From: Gammaproteobacteria bacterium
Lineage (GTDB): Bacteria > Pseudomonadota > Gammaproteobacteria > Pseudomonadales > UBA5518
Direction: 5' to 3'
Length of the DNA stretch: 64,000 nucleotides
NCBI GenBank assembly: GCA_016718385.1
Contig: JADKDK010000004.1
Span: 310,001-374,000 of the forward strand
Part shown: in pieces, positions 44,969-52,737 of the stretch
Layout: each line of letters starts with the position of its first letter
How positions within the stretch are numbered: the stretch's first letter is position 1
Made by a program: the position numbers and the translations under genes
The notes under the pieces: generated by a model
The model's database searches: none
What the model saw: only the letters and a program-made list of their open reading frames with translations
What the model was told of the DNA's origin: nothing

Positions 44969-46870
44969 TCACATTGCGCGCCCGTAGCCCAGCTGGCGCA
45001 GGATTTCCTCGATCTCGGCGAGTACCGCCGGTTCGTCGATGGTCGCCGGCGGGCGGTAGCTCTCGCCGTCGGCGATCGCGCGCATCGTGGCGCGCAGGAT
45101 CTTGCCCGAGCGTGTCTTCGGCAGCCGCTGCACGATCGCGCAGGTCTTGAATGCAGCCACCGGGCCGATGCGCTCGCGCACGCGCTTCACGGCCTCGTCG
45201 ACGATCGCGCGGTGCTCGCGCGTGACGCCGGCCTTCAGCACCAGCAGTCCGAGCGGTATCTGTCCCTTGAGTTCATCGTGCACCCCCACCACCGCGCATT
45301 CGGCGACGTCGGGGTGCGTGGCCAGCGCTTCCTCGATCGCGCCGGTGGAAAGCCGGTGCCCGGCGACGTTGATCACGTCGTCGGTGCGCGCCATCACGAA
45401 CACGTAGCCGTCCTCGTCCACGTAGCCCGCGTCCCCGGTCTCGTAGTGTCCCGGATAGGTCGTGAAATAGGCCTTCAGGAAGCGCTCGTCGTTGTTCCAC
45501 AGCGTGGTGAAGGTGCCGGGCGGCAGCGGCAGCGCGATCGTGAGCGCGCCCAGTTCGCCCGGCGCGCGCGGCGTGCCGTCCGGAGCCAGCACCTCGAGGC
45601 GGTAGCCCGGCACCGGCAGTGTCGGCGAGCCTGCCTTCACCGGCAGCAGACCGAGACCGGTGCAATTGGCGCAGATCGACCAGCCGGTCTCGGTCTGCCA
45701 CCAGTGGTCGATCACGGGCAGCTGCAGTATCTCGCGCGCCCAGTTCAGTGTCTCGGGATCGCAGCGCTCGCCGGCGAGGAACAGCGAGCGCAGGCAGGAG
45801 ATGTCGTAATCGGCGAGCAGCTTCGCGTGCGGGTCTTCCTTGCGGACCGCGCGCAAGGCAGTGGGCGCGGTGAACAGCGTCTTCACGCGGTGCTGCGCGA
45901 TCACGCGCCAGAACGCGCCGGCATCCGGCGTGCCCACGGGCTTGCCCTCGTAGAGCACCGTGGTGGAGCCGTTCACCAGGGGGCCGTAGGTGATGTAGGA
46001 ATGCCCCACCACCCAGCCCACGTCGGAGGCGGCCCAGAAGATGTCGCCAGGCAGGATGTCGTAGATATTGCGCATGCTCCACGCCAGCGCCACCAGGTAG
46101 CCGCCGGTGTCGTGCACCACGCCCTTGGGCTGCCCGGTGGTGCCCGAGGTGTAGAGGATGTAGAGCGGGTGCGTTGCCGGCACGCTGACGCAGGCGGCAG
46201 GCTCGGCCTGGCGCACGGCCGCGCGCCAGTCGAGATCGCGGTCTGGCACGAGTGTCGCGCTCGCCTCGCGGCGCTGCAGTACCAGGCAGTGGCGCGGCTC
46301 GTGCCGTGCGAGCTCGATCGCGCGATCGAGCAGCGGCTTGTACTCGATCACGCGGTTCACCTCGATACCGCAGGAGGCCGAGAGCACCACCACCGGTTCG
46401 GCATCGTCGATGCGCACCGCTAGCTCGTTGGCGGCGAAGCCGCCGAAAACCACCGAGTGGACGGCGCCGATGCGCGCGCAGGCGAGCATCGCCATCACCG
46501 CCTCGGGGATCATCGGCATGTAGACCAGCACGCGGTCGCCTCGGGTGACACCCATCTCCTGCAGCGCACCGGCCAGCCGTGCGACCTCGTCGCGAAGTTC
46601 CGCCCAGGTGTAGCTGCACAGCGCGCCGGTCACGGGGCTGTCGTAGATCAGCGCGGCCTCGCCGCCGCGTCCGGCGTCGACGTGGCGATCCAGCGCGTTG
46701 TGGCAGGCGTTCAGCTCGCCGTCGGGGAACCATCGGTCGAAGGGCGTGCGGCTGCGGTCGAGCACGGTGCGCGGCGGCACGTTCCAGTCGATGGCGCGCG
46801 CCGCCTCGCCCCAGAACCCCTCGGGGTCGGCGAGCGAGCGGGCGTGAAGTTCACGTTGCGTCGACGGCAT
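44969..46870 (-). CDS. prpE: Propionyl-CoA synthetase (PrpE-type acetyl-CoA synthetase family)
   Basis: This is a 633-residue short-chain acyl-CoA synthetase. Signature motifs are YILYTSGTTGQPKGVVHDTG (about 241-260), HWWQTETGWSIC, YETGDAGYVDEDGY and the catalytic Lys in LPKTRSGKILRATMRAIADG, which is a site of acetylation control in the family. The VVHDTGGYLVALAWSM stretch and the TIDEP ending fit PrpE better than Acs. It activates propionate, and often acetate, with ATP and CoA. No 2-methylcitrate genes are in the window. A BIME lies just upstream. Confidence 0.88.
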   Translation of the reverse strand: MPSTQRELHARSLADPEGFWGEAARAIDWNVPPRTVLDRSRTPFDRWFPDGELNACHNALDRHVDAGRGGEAALIYDSPVTGALCSYTWAELRDEVARLAGALQEMGVTRGDRVLVYMPMIPEAVMAMLACARIGAVHSVVFGGFAANELAVRIDDAEPVVVLSASCGIEVNRVIEYKPLLDRAIELARHEPRHCLVLQRREASATLVPDRDLDWRAAVRQAEPAACVSVPATHPLYILYTSGTTGQPKGVVHDTGGYLVALAWSMRNIYDILPGDIFWAASDVGWVVGHSYITYGPLVNGSTTVLYEGKPVGTPDAGAFWRVIAQHRVKTLFTAPTALRAVRKEDPHAKLLADYDISCLRSLFLAGERCDPETLNWAREILQLPVIDHWWQTETGWSICANCTGLGLLPVKAGSPTLPVPGYRLEVLAPDGTPRAPGELGALTIALPLPPGTFTTLWNNDERFLKAYFTTYPGHYETGDAGYVDEDGYVFVMARTDDVINVAGHRLSTGAIEEALATHPDVAECAVVGVHDELKGQIPLGLLVLKAGVTREHRAIVDEAVKRVRERIGPVAAFKTCAIVQRLPKTRSGKILRATMRAIADGESYRPPATIDEPAVLAEIEEILRQLGYGRAM

Positions 46871-46888
46871 ACGTATTCCCCCGAGTTC

Positions 46889-46976
46889 GTGGGTCCGGCA
46901 AGTAGGTCCGGCTTCAGCCGGACATTTGTCCGGACAAATCCGGACCCACGGGATGACCGGATTGATCCGGACCTAC
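46889..46976. repeat. REP cluster between ppnP and prpE
   Basis: Several degenerate and intact REPs follow one another: a GTGG-footed fragment at 46889, GTAG plus GTCCGGCTTCAGCCGGAC (46902-46923), a GTCCGGACAAATCCGGAC hairpin with CCAC foot, and a final hairpin ending ACCTAC (46971-46976). The last TAC/CTA supplies the TAG stop of ppnP on the minus strand. Confidence 0.85.
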
Positions 46977-47263
46977 GGTTTGCCGAGGAATTCGCACAGG
47001 TAGGCCGCGGGGCCGCCCACTGCCTGCACGTCGAAGCTGCTGTTGGCGGGAACCTCGAAATACGTGCCCGCGGCATAGCTCTGCCATTCGCCGCCCGGAA
47101 GGCGTGCGTGCAACTGGCCGCTGACCACCGTCATGCGCTCGGCATCGCCGGTATTGAAGCGGTATTCGCCCGGCGCTATCGCACCGACCGTTGCGGGCAG
47201 GCCGTGGCGTGAAAAGCCCACGCTCTGCACGTTGCCGTCGAAATAGGAATTGTGTTTCAGCAC
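46973..47263 (-). CDS. ppnP: Pyrimidine/purine nucleoside phosphorylase PpnP (DUF1255)
   Basis: This is a 96-residue cupin-fold phosphorylase. The start LKHNSYFDGNVQSVGF and the ending AYLCEFLGKP match PpnP, which phosphorolytically splits many nucleosides into base and ribose-1-phosphate. The start is GTG at 47263, chosen because it fits the family N-terminus and has an AGGAG site upstream; longer in-frame extension is not conserved. Its TAG stop comes from the GTAG foot of a REP. It probably follows the SDR gene (128 bp away) without being functionally related. Confidence 0.9.
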   Translation of the reverse strand: MLKHNSYFDGNVQSVGFSRHGLPATVGAIAPGEYRFNTGDAERMTVVSGQLHARLPGGEWQSYAAGTYFEVPANSSFDVQAVGGPAAYLCEFLGKP

Positions 47264-47391
47264 CTTTGCTGCTCCTGCGTGATGGGTGATCGTCGCTCCC
47301 GGGCCGGGTGTTCGCACCTGCGGCCGGGGCGGCAGTATAAGTCCGCGACCTGCGCTCGCGCATACCGCTCGCGCAGCGCCAGACTGCCGGA

Positions 47392-48150
47392 TCACTGCAT
47401 GTACCTGCCACCGTTGACGCTGAGGGTCAGCCCGGTGATGTATCCGGACGCTTCAGAGGCCAGAAAGGCGACGGCGTTGGCGATATCCTCGGGTTGCCCC
47501 ACGCGCTTGACGGGTATCGTGCTGTTCACGTATCCCTCTATCCCTCCCGGGAGGCGCGCTTCCACCGATTGGAGCCCTGCCGTGTAAACGGTGCTGGGGG
47601 GAATGTTGTTCACGGTAATTCCCAGCGCGCCAACCTCCTGTGCCAGCGATTTGGTGAACGCGATGACGCCGCCTTTGCTTGCTGCGTAATGCACCATGCG
47701 CCTGGCGCCGGACTGTGCGCTCGAGGACGAGATATTGATGATCCGTCCCCATCGGGCCGTGATCATGTCGTCGATGACTGCCTGCGTGCACATGAACACC
47801 CCTTTGGTGTTGATATCGAACACCCGGTCCCAGTCCTCCGGCGTGATATCCACGAAATCCTTTTCGGGCGAAATCGCGGCGTTGTTGACCAGGATGCCGA
47901 CGGGGCCGAGCTGGTCGTGCACGGCTTTTACGGCGGACTCGATGTCATGTTGCCTCGACACATCGACTTTGCAGGCCACGACCTTGCGGCCCATCGCGGC
48001 AATCTCCTCCACGAGGCCCTGGGCCGCATCCGCATTCCAGTCCCAGATGGCAATGTCCGCGCCGTCGCGGGCGAGAAAGCGACAGACTGCCGCACCAATA
48101 CCCGCGGCTCCGCCAGTCACCACGGCAACCTTGTTGGTCGAACCTTTCAT
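47392..48150 (-). CDS. Short-chain dehydrogenase/reductase (FabG-like)
   Basis: This is a 252-residue NAD(P)-dependent SDR. It shows VVTGGAAGIGAAVCRFLARD (cofactor motif), NNAAIS at about 89, active-site Ser in NISSSSAQSGARRM and YAASKGG. The segment ITVNNIPPSTVYT departs from the usual VNxVaPGxIxT, with PPS replacing PG, which may affect substrate fit. It ends TGLTLSVNGGRYMQ. It lies 67 bp downstream of the TauD-like gene and IclR, so all three probably serve one catabolic step series. Substrate unknown. Confidence 0.87.
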   Translation of the reverse strand: MKGSTNKVAVVTGGAAGIGAAVCRFLARDGADIAIWDWNADAAQGLVEEIAAMGRKVVACKVDVSRQHDIESAVKAVHDQLGPVGILVNNAAISPEKDFVDITPEDWDRVFDINTKGVFMCTQAVIDDMITARWGRIINISSSSAQSGARRMVHYAASKGGVIAFTKSLAQEVGALGITVNNIPPSTVYTAGLQSVEARLPGGIEGYVNSTIPVKRVGQPEDIANAVAFLASEASGYITGLTLSVNGGRYMQ

Positions 48151-48217
48151 CGCAATTCCCTGTTTCCGGATGTTGATGTCTTCGCTGTCGTACGACGGCC
48201 AGCTTCGGCCGCCCGTT

Positions 48218-49066
48218 TCACGCGAACGCTTCGCAACCCATGATGGTGGTGCGGTGCATCAGGCGCCCCGAATCCACGGTGTAATGATGAGCCCGGTGCA
48301 ACAGTGCCGGGTTGTTCCAGATGACCATATCGCCCTGCTGCCACGTATGCCGGTAGCAATATCGGGGCTGCGTGCACCAGGCGAGCAGCTCATCGAGCAA
48401 CGCTCGCCCCGTGTCCAGGTCCATGCCGACGATATGATCGGCCGTCGAGCCGATGACCAGGGTTCTGCGGCCACTCGCCTGTTGCCACACCAGGGGTTGT
48501 TCACGGGGCGGGCCATCGCTGAGCCAGCGCTGCAGATCCAGGACCGAGGGTTTGCTGAAAAATCTCAGGTTGGCCGTCGCGGCACTGTGGACGACACGCA
48601 GATTCTCCAGCGCCGATTTTCTGGACGCCGGCAGGTCGTCATAGGCGGCAAGCAGATTTGCAAACTCCGTGTCACCGCCACTGGCGGGGGGTACCTCGCA
48701 CTTGAGGTTGGTGGCCCTGGGCGGGATGTCGTAGGTCGTTCCGTCCATGTGCCAGTGTTCGTTGGAATGTATGTAATCGAGGAACTTCGCGCGCCCGGGA
48801 TCCAGTGTCACCGGATAGATACCCATCTTGTCGGCCGTGGTATCCGCTTTCGCGCGAAGCCGGGAGCTCTGCATCCTTCCCAGCCGGTTGCTGAACGCTA
48901 TCTGGAGTTCATCGCTGACAGCGATCTGCGGAAACACCAGCACTCCGCGCTCATCCAGAAGATTCGAGCACTTTTCCGCAATGCCCTCGTCGAGGAGGTG
49001 CCCGGCGGGAATCAGTACCCGGGAACCCAGATCGGGCGTGATCGGCTCTACAGGAAAATCGATCAT
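48218..49066 (-). CDS. TauD/TfdA-family Fe(II)/2-oxoglutarate dioxygenase
   Basis: This is a 282-residue alpha-ketoglutarate dioxygenase of standard TauD length. The iron triad is seen in SNEHWHMDGTTYDIPP (His-x-Asp at about 107-109) and the distal His in NPALLHRAHHY. The 2-oxoglutarate-binding Arg lies in SGRLMHRTTIMG. Relatives oxidise taurine, 2,4-D and related sulfonates or ethers to release a small group. Here the next genes are an SDR and an IclR regulator, suggesting hydroxylation followed by dehydrogenation. No sulfonate transporter is nearby. Confidence 0.88.
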   Translation of the reverse strand: MIDFPVEPITPDLGSRVLIPAGHLLDEGIAEKCSNLLDERGVLVFPQIAVSDELQIAFSNRLGRMQSSRLRAKADTTADKMGIYPVTLDPGRAKFLDYIHSNEHWHMDGTTYDIPPRATNLKCEVPPASGGDTEFANLLAAYDDLPASRKSALENLRVVHSAATANLRFFSKPSVLDLQRWLSDGPPREQPLVWQQASGRRTLVIGSTADHIVGMDLDTGRALLDELLAWCTQPRYCYRHTWQQGDMVIWNNPALLHRAHHYTVDSGRLMHRTTIMGCEAFA

Positions 49067-49148
49067 TCACAGCTCCTTCAGCACTCTGTTCTCGGGTGGC
49101 TCGTTCGGGATATCCATTCGACCGTGAGTCCGTGACCGGCTTCAGCCC

Positions 49149-49886
49149 TCATTCGTTGTCCTTCAGGAAGCGATCGATCGCTTCGCGCAGCAGTGCTCCG
49201 ATGGAATCAACACGTTTCTCGATGCGTGATACGGGTCCGCCCAGGGCGATGGCGTTGCGCCGCCCGCGAAATGGAAACGGAACCGCGATCCAGGCCACGC
49301 CGGGTGCATAGATGCCCGGATTGACGTACCAGCCATTCCTGGCGCTCTCGCGCACATCCCGCTCCACGGATTCGGGCGTCATGAAGGTGTCCTTTTCGTA
49401 GCGCTGGTACTTGATGCGCTTGAGCGTCGCCGCGCGTTCAGTGGGCGAGTACTGGGCCAGGATGGCCCGGCCCGCGGCAGTCACGTGTATGGGAAGCCGC
49501 TGGCCAACGTTCGCAATGAAGCGGATGTCCGCCGACGACTCGACGACATCCAGGAATACCGCGCTGGTTCCCTCGGCCGCGGCGAGGAACAGGGTCTCGC
49601 CGGTCCGGTTCGCGAGCTCGACGAGCAGCTTGTGCACCGATTCCGGTAATGGCTGGGATTCGGAGAGATCCCGCGCCAGTTCCATCCATCGGGTGGTCGG
49701 GTAATAGCCGCCCCGTGGCACCGGCTGATGGAGGTAACCGTGCTCCACCATTGTCGAAACCATGTTGAACACGCTGGAGCGGGGCCAGGAAAATTCCGCG
49801 ACGATATCGCGCACCGACAGTGGTCTCCTGGCGCGGACGAAAAAGTCCATGAGGCTGAACAGGTTGGCGATGGGTTTGACAAGCAT
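49149..49886 (-). CDS. IclR-family transcriptional regulator
   Basis: This is a 245-residue regulator. The N-terminal winged helix (about 5-65) contains SLMDFFVRARRPLSVRDIVA and WPRSSVFNMVSTMVEHGYLH. The C-terminal ligand domain has RLPIHVTAAGRAILAQYSP and PGVAWIAVPFPFRGRRNAIA. Members sense aromatic or small organic acids and often control a divergent operon. It lies upstream of TauD and SDR genes and divergent from the UGSC pair. A perfect palindrome sits inside its own promoter, implying autoregulation. Confidence 0.9.
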   Translation of the reverse strand: MLVKPIANLFSLMDFFVRARRPLSVRDIVAEFSWPRSSVFNMVSTMVEHGYLHQPVPRGGYYPTTRWMELARDLSESQPLPESVHKLLVELANRTGETLFLAAAEGTSAVFLDVVESSADIRFIANVGQRLPIHVTAAGRAILAQYSPTERAATLKRIKYQRYEKDTFMTPESVERDVRESARNGWYVNPGIYAPGVAWIAVPFPFRGRRNAIALGGPVSRIEKRVDSIGALLREAIDRFLKDNE

Positions 49887-49915
49887 GAACCGTATATCCG
49901 ACTATGTCCACCATG

Positions 49916-49953
49916 TTGGCATTTATAGTCCAGAATGCTGGACTAAGTGTCAA
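49916..49953. promoter_or_regulatory. Divergent promoter region with IclR-type operator
   Basis: A perfect inverted repeat, TAGTCCAGAATGCTGGACTA (49926-49945), lies between iclR and the UGSC gene. On the minus strand it sits between a perfect TTGACA -35 (49948-49953) and TATAAA -10 (49922-49927; spacer 20, longer than usual). On the plus strand a TTGGCA -35-like box (49916-49921) precedes it. One bound dimer could control both directions. Confidence 0.72.
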
Positions 49954-50042
49954 GCTGCCAAGTTGTGATTCATCCCGGCACCCGGCCGGACCGGCCCGGC
50001 CGAGTCGCAGAGGCAAGCTTCCAGGCTGCGAAGGAGGACAAG

Positions 50043-50609
50043 ATGACTACAGGCAACGTACTGGACCCGACCGCGGTGCGCGCGGACGACATCGCCTCGC
50101 CGGGTCCCGATGCGGGCATGCTGGCAGGGAAGACCGTCGGTTTGCGCCTGGACGAGATCTGGCGGGCGTGGGACTGGATCGCGGAAATCTGGGCAGAGGA
50201 GTTCCGCAGGGCCGGCGCAACGGTGAAGTTCTGGCGTTCGAACCAGGGCCGCACGGGTGCCGAAGGCGACCGCATGGCCAGGGAACTGGACGAATTCCTG
50301 GACGCCATCGACATCGCCGTGGTGGGACTCGGCAACTGCGGATCCTGTACCGGGTGGACCATTCGCGATGCGCTGGCTGCCGCGGAAAAGGGATTGCCGA
50401 CCACCGCAGTGTGCACCGAAGTTTTCGAGGAGCTGGGTCGCAACCTGGCGCGGCGCGGCGGACGTTCCGGCCTGCGCATGCATATCCTGCCCTATCCGCT
50501 CAACGAGAAGCTGAAGGAGGACGTCGATCCGATAGCGTATGAGCACCTGGCCGGCATGATGCGGACCATGGGCGTGCGGTTGAGCGCTCGTATGGAGGCC
50601 GCGGGATGA
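50043..50609 (+). CDS. UGSC-family (seleno)protein, cysteine form
   Basis: This is a 188-residue protein recognised by IAVVGLGNCGSCTGWTIRDA. The CGSC motif (Cys99-Cys102) is the Cys version of the U-G-S-C motif after which the UGSC selenoprotein family is named. A Cys or Sec pair at this site suggests a redox or thiol/selenol catalytic centre; the family has no established function known to me. The middle resembles a Rossmann-like alpha/beta protein (RAGATVKFWRSNQG, GLPTTAVCTEVFEELG). The start at 50043 has a strong AAGGAGGA ribosome site. Its stop overlaps the next start as ATGA. Divergent IclR probably regulates it. Confidence 0.75.
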   Translation: MTTGNVLDPTAVRADDIASPGPDAGMLAGKTVGLRLDEIWRAWDWIAEIWAEEFRRAGATVKFWRSNQGRTGAEGDRMARELDEFLDAIDIAVVGLGNCGSCTGWTIRDALAAAEKGLPTTAVCTEVFEELGRNLARRGGRSGLRMHILPYPLNEKLKEDVDPIAYEHLAGMMRTMGVRLSARMEAAG

Positions 50610-51751
50610 GCCGAGCCAGTACAACGGGCGCTAGCAGCGCTGGACAACAGAAGGTGGTCAAGCTTCGCGATTGCGGCCCGCAAGGCTGCGAGCTCGACTG
50701 GTTGTCGAGTCAGCGTCACGAAGCCGAAACCGATGATGTCATGGAGTTCACGCGCTTTGCCATGGACAGGGGCTGGGGCGACGGCCTGCCATTGATTCCA
50801 CCGACCGAAGCCCGGGTGCGTGCCTTTCTGGCCAGGAACAACCGCTACGCCGACGAAGTGATCTGTTCGCTGCCACCCGTGAATGCAGACTGCACGGTGG
50901 AGAAGATCGCGATCAACGCGGTGATGGCCGGCGCACCGGCAGAGTCCCTGCCGTTGATCATCGCGGCACTGGAAGCGATGGCTGACAGCGATTTCGAGTT
51001 GTTCGGCCTGAATGCAAGCACGGCTCCTGTCGTGCCGCTGACGCTGGTCAACGGCCCCATCCGTGACAGGCTGGACATTCCCTTCAGGCACGGCTGTCTC
51101 GGCGGCGCGCCGACCACTGCCCTGGCCATTGGCCGGGCCATTCGCCTGGTCATCAGGAACGTGGCCGGGCAGGAGGTCAACGTGACCTCGCAAACCACCT
51201 TCGGGACTCCCGGACGCGTGGCGGGAATCCTGTTCGGCGAATGGGAGGAGCGCTCACCCTGGGCGCCGTTTGCCGAGCGTCGCGGCGTGACCGGCGATGC
51301 GGTGACGGTTTACGGCACCATGGGCACCATGAACATCCTCGACACGACATCCCAGAGCGGTCCGGACTTCCTGGAAATGATCGGCAAATCCCTCGGCTAT
51401 CCCGCTGCAAATGGTTTCTCGCCCGCGATGCCCTATGCCGAGATCATGGTCGCCGTGAATCCGGTGTGGGCGCAGATCATCCATCGTGATGTGCCCGCGC
51501 TGGAGGATGTCCAGGAGATGATCTGGCACTTCTCCAGCCTCGAGGCAAGCTACCTGACGCCGAAGCACCGCGAGCAGCTCGAGCGGCAGCACCGCGTCAT
51601 CGACGGGCGGGTCTATCTGGCCACGCAGCCGAAGGACGTCTTCGTCGTGTGCTGCGGCGGTACCGGTGGCCTGCACGCGACCGGATTCCACAGCTTCGGC
51701 AGCTGCCTGACGCAGACCCGCGGGGTCCTGCCGGGTCCGGACCGGGGCTGA
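50606..51751 (+). CDS. Uncharacterised protein coupled to the UGSC-family protein
   Basis: This is a 381-residue soluble protein of no family I can name. Visible features are an N-terminal CGPQGCELDW pair of cysteines (about 23-28), a region typical of an alpha/beta enzyme (FAMDRGWGDGLPLIPPTEAR, TLVNGPIRDRLDIPFRHGCL), and a C-terminal glycine-cysteine stretch VVCCGGTGGLHATGFHSFGS. The ATGA overlap with the UGSC gene shows tight coupling, so the two probably form one enzyme or complex. There are no membrane helices or signal peptide. Whether the CC pair works with the CGSC motif of its partner is speculation. Confidence 0.6.
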   Translation: MSRASTTGASSAGQQKVVKLRDCGPQGCELDWLSSQRHEAETDDVMEFTRFAMDRGWGDGLPLIPPTEARVRAFLARNNRYADEVICSLPPVNADCTVEKIAINAVMAGAPAESLPLIIAALEAMADSDFELFGLNASTAPVVPLTLVNGPIRDRLDIPFRHGCLGGAPTTALAIGRAIRLVIRNVAGQEVNVTSQTTFGTPGRVAGILFGEWEERSPWAPFAERRGVTGDAVTVYGTMGTMNILDTTSQSGPDFLEMIGKSLGYPAANGFSPAMPYAEIMVAVNPVWAQIIHRDVPALEDVQEMIWHFSSLEASYLTPKHREQLERQHRVIDGRVYLATQPKDVFVVCCGGTGGLHATGFHSFGSCLTQTRGVLPGPDRG

Positions 51752-52044
51752 ACCGGATCCCGGCAAATCGCGCGGATTGCGCTCGCAGTCGACGCCGGGG
51801 CAGGGGTGCGCCGGCGCATTGGCAAATTCAGCGTTTTTTCAACGAGCAACCGCGCTCCCGTCGACGTATCATTTCACCGATCGAGCGCGCTGTTGATTCC
51901 TGCCGGGAAATTGCCTCTGCAGACGCCCGCTGCGGCGATTGCGGGCATCGCGCCCCTCGGCGCGAACAGCGATCCGGGGCAAATCGCCCCTGACGCCACC
52001 ACCCACTTCTCGAGACGGTGATGCTCCTCTGTGGGGGCGAGGGA
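51752..52044. other. Intergenic region before the stator-like locus
   Basis: About 290 bases separate the UGSC partner gene from the DUF3348 gene. The stretch is GC-rich apart from ATTGGCAAATTCAGCGTTTT at 51820-51839, which may hold promoter elements for the following operon. No convincing -35/-10 pair, repeat or small gene was found. Confidence 0.4.
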
Positions 52045-52737
52045 ATGTATTTGCACAGGAATTTCAGCAGTTCGGGACTGGTCCGGTTGCTCGGCCGCTG
52101 GGTGCCCGTGCAGCCGCAGGCGTCGGGGCCGGATGTTGCCGAACGCCTGGGGCAGTGGTTGAGCGTGGCGGACGTGATCACTCTTCATGCCGCACACCAG
52201 TCGATCAGGTCGGCGGGCATCGCAAGCCCGTCCGGGGCGTGCACGGTCGGAATCCTCGACGTGGAAGCGGAGTTGCGGCGCGTGCGGGGCAGCCTGGAGA
52301 AATCCATCCTCGCCCGCGATGCCGCCGCGGCCCATGAACCCGACACCGGCTACGCGCCATACCGCCGGCGCCACCTGGAGCAGCAACGCCGCATGGCAGC
52401 GAGCATCGATGCCTTGCGCGACCGTGTGCGGCAAACCCTTGCCGGTGTATCGCCCCGGCTCGCGCAGCTCGCAGAGCTGGACGCCGTGCTGGAGCGGATG
52501 CTCGGGCGTCGCGAGCAGCAACTGCTGGCCACCGTGCCGCTGTGCCTCGAGAAGCGATTCGAGCAGCTGCGCGGTCAGCGCCCGGGCGATGCGCACGCCG
52601 TGCCAGCGCCGGGCGCGTGGCTGGATAGCTTTGTCCGGGAGTTCCAGGCGACCCTGCTGGCCGAGCTGGAGCTCCGCTTGCAGCCGGTCGCGGGAATGAT
52701 CGACGCACTCAGAATCGAAGCGAAGCAACACCAATGA
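52045..52737 (+). CDS. DUF3348-family protein
   Basis: This is a 230-residue cytoplasmic, mostly helical protein. The opening NFSSSGLVRLLGRWVPVQPQ and the later RRRHLEQQRRMAASIDALRD match the DUF3348 pattern. DUF3348 genes are regularly found beside DUF802, OmpA-like and DUF2894 genes, as here. The start at 52045 was chosen for its GCGAGGGA ribosome-like site and family N-terminus; 52018 is an alternative nine codons earlier. It overlaps the DUF802 start (ATGA). Function is unknown; it may be a cytoplasmic adaptor of the membrane complex. Confidence 0.75.
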   Translation: MYLHRNFSSSGLVRLLGRWVPVQPQASGPDVAERLGQWLSVADVITLHAAHQSIRSAGIASPSGACTVGILDVEAELRRVRGSLEKSILARDAAAAHEPDTGYAPYRRRHLEQQRRMAASIDALRDRVRQTLAGVSPRLAQLAELDAVLERMLGRREQQLLATVPLCLEKRFEQLRGQRPGDAHAVPAPGAWLDSFVREFQATLLAELELRLQPVAGMIDALRIEAKQHQ

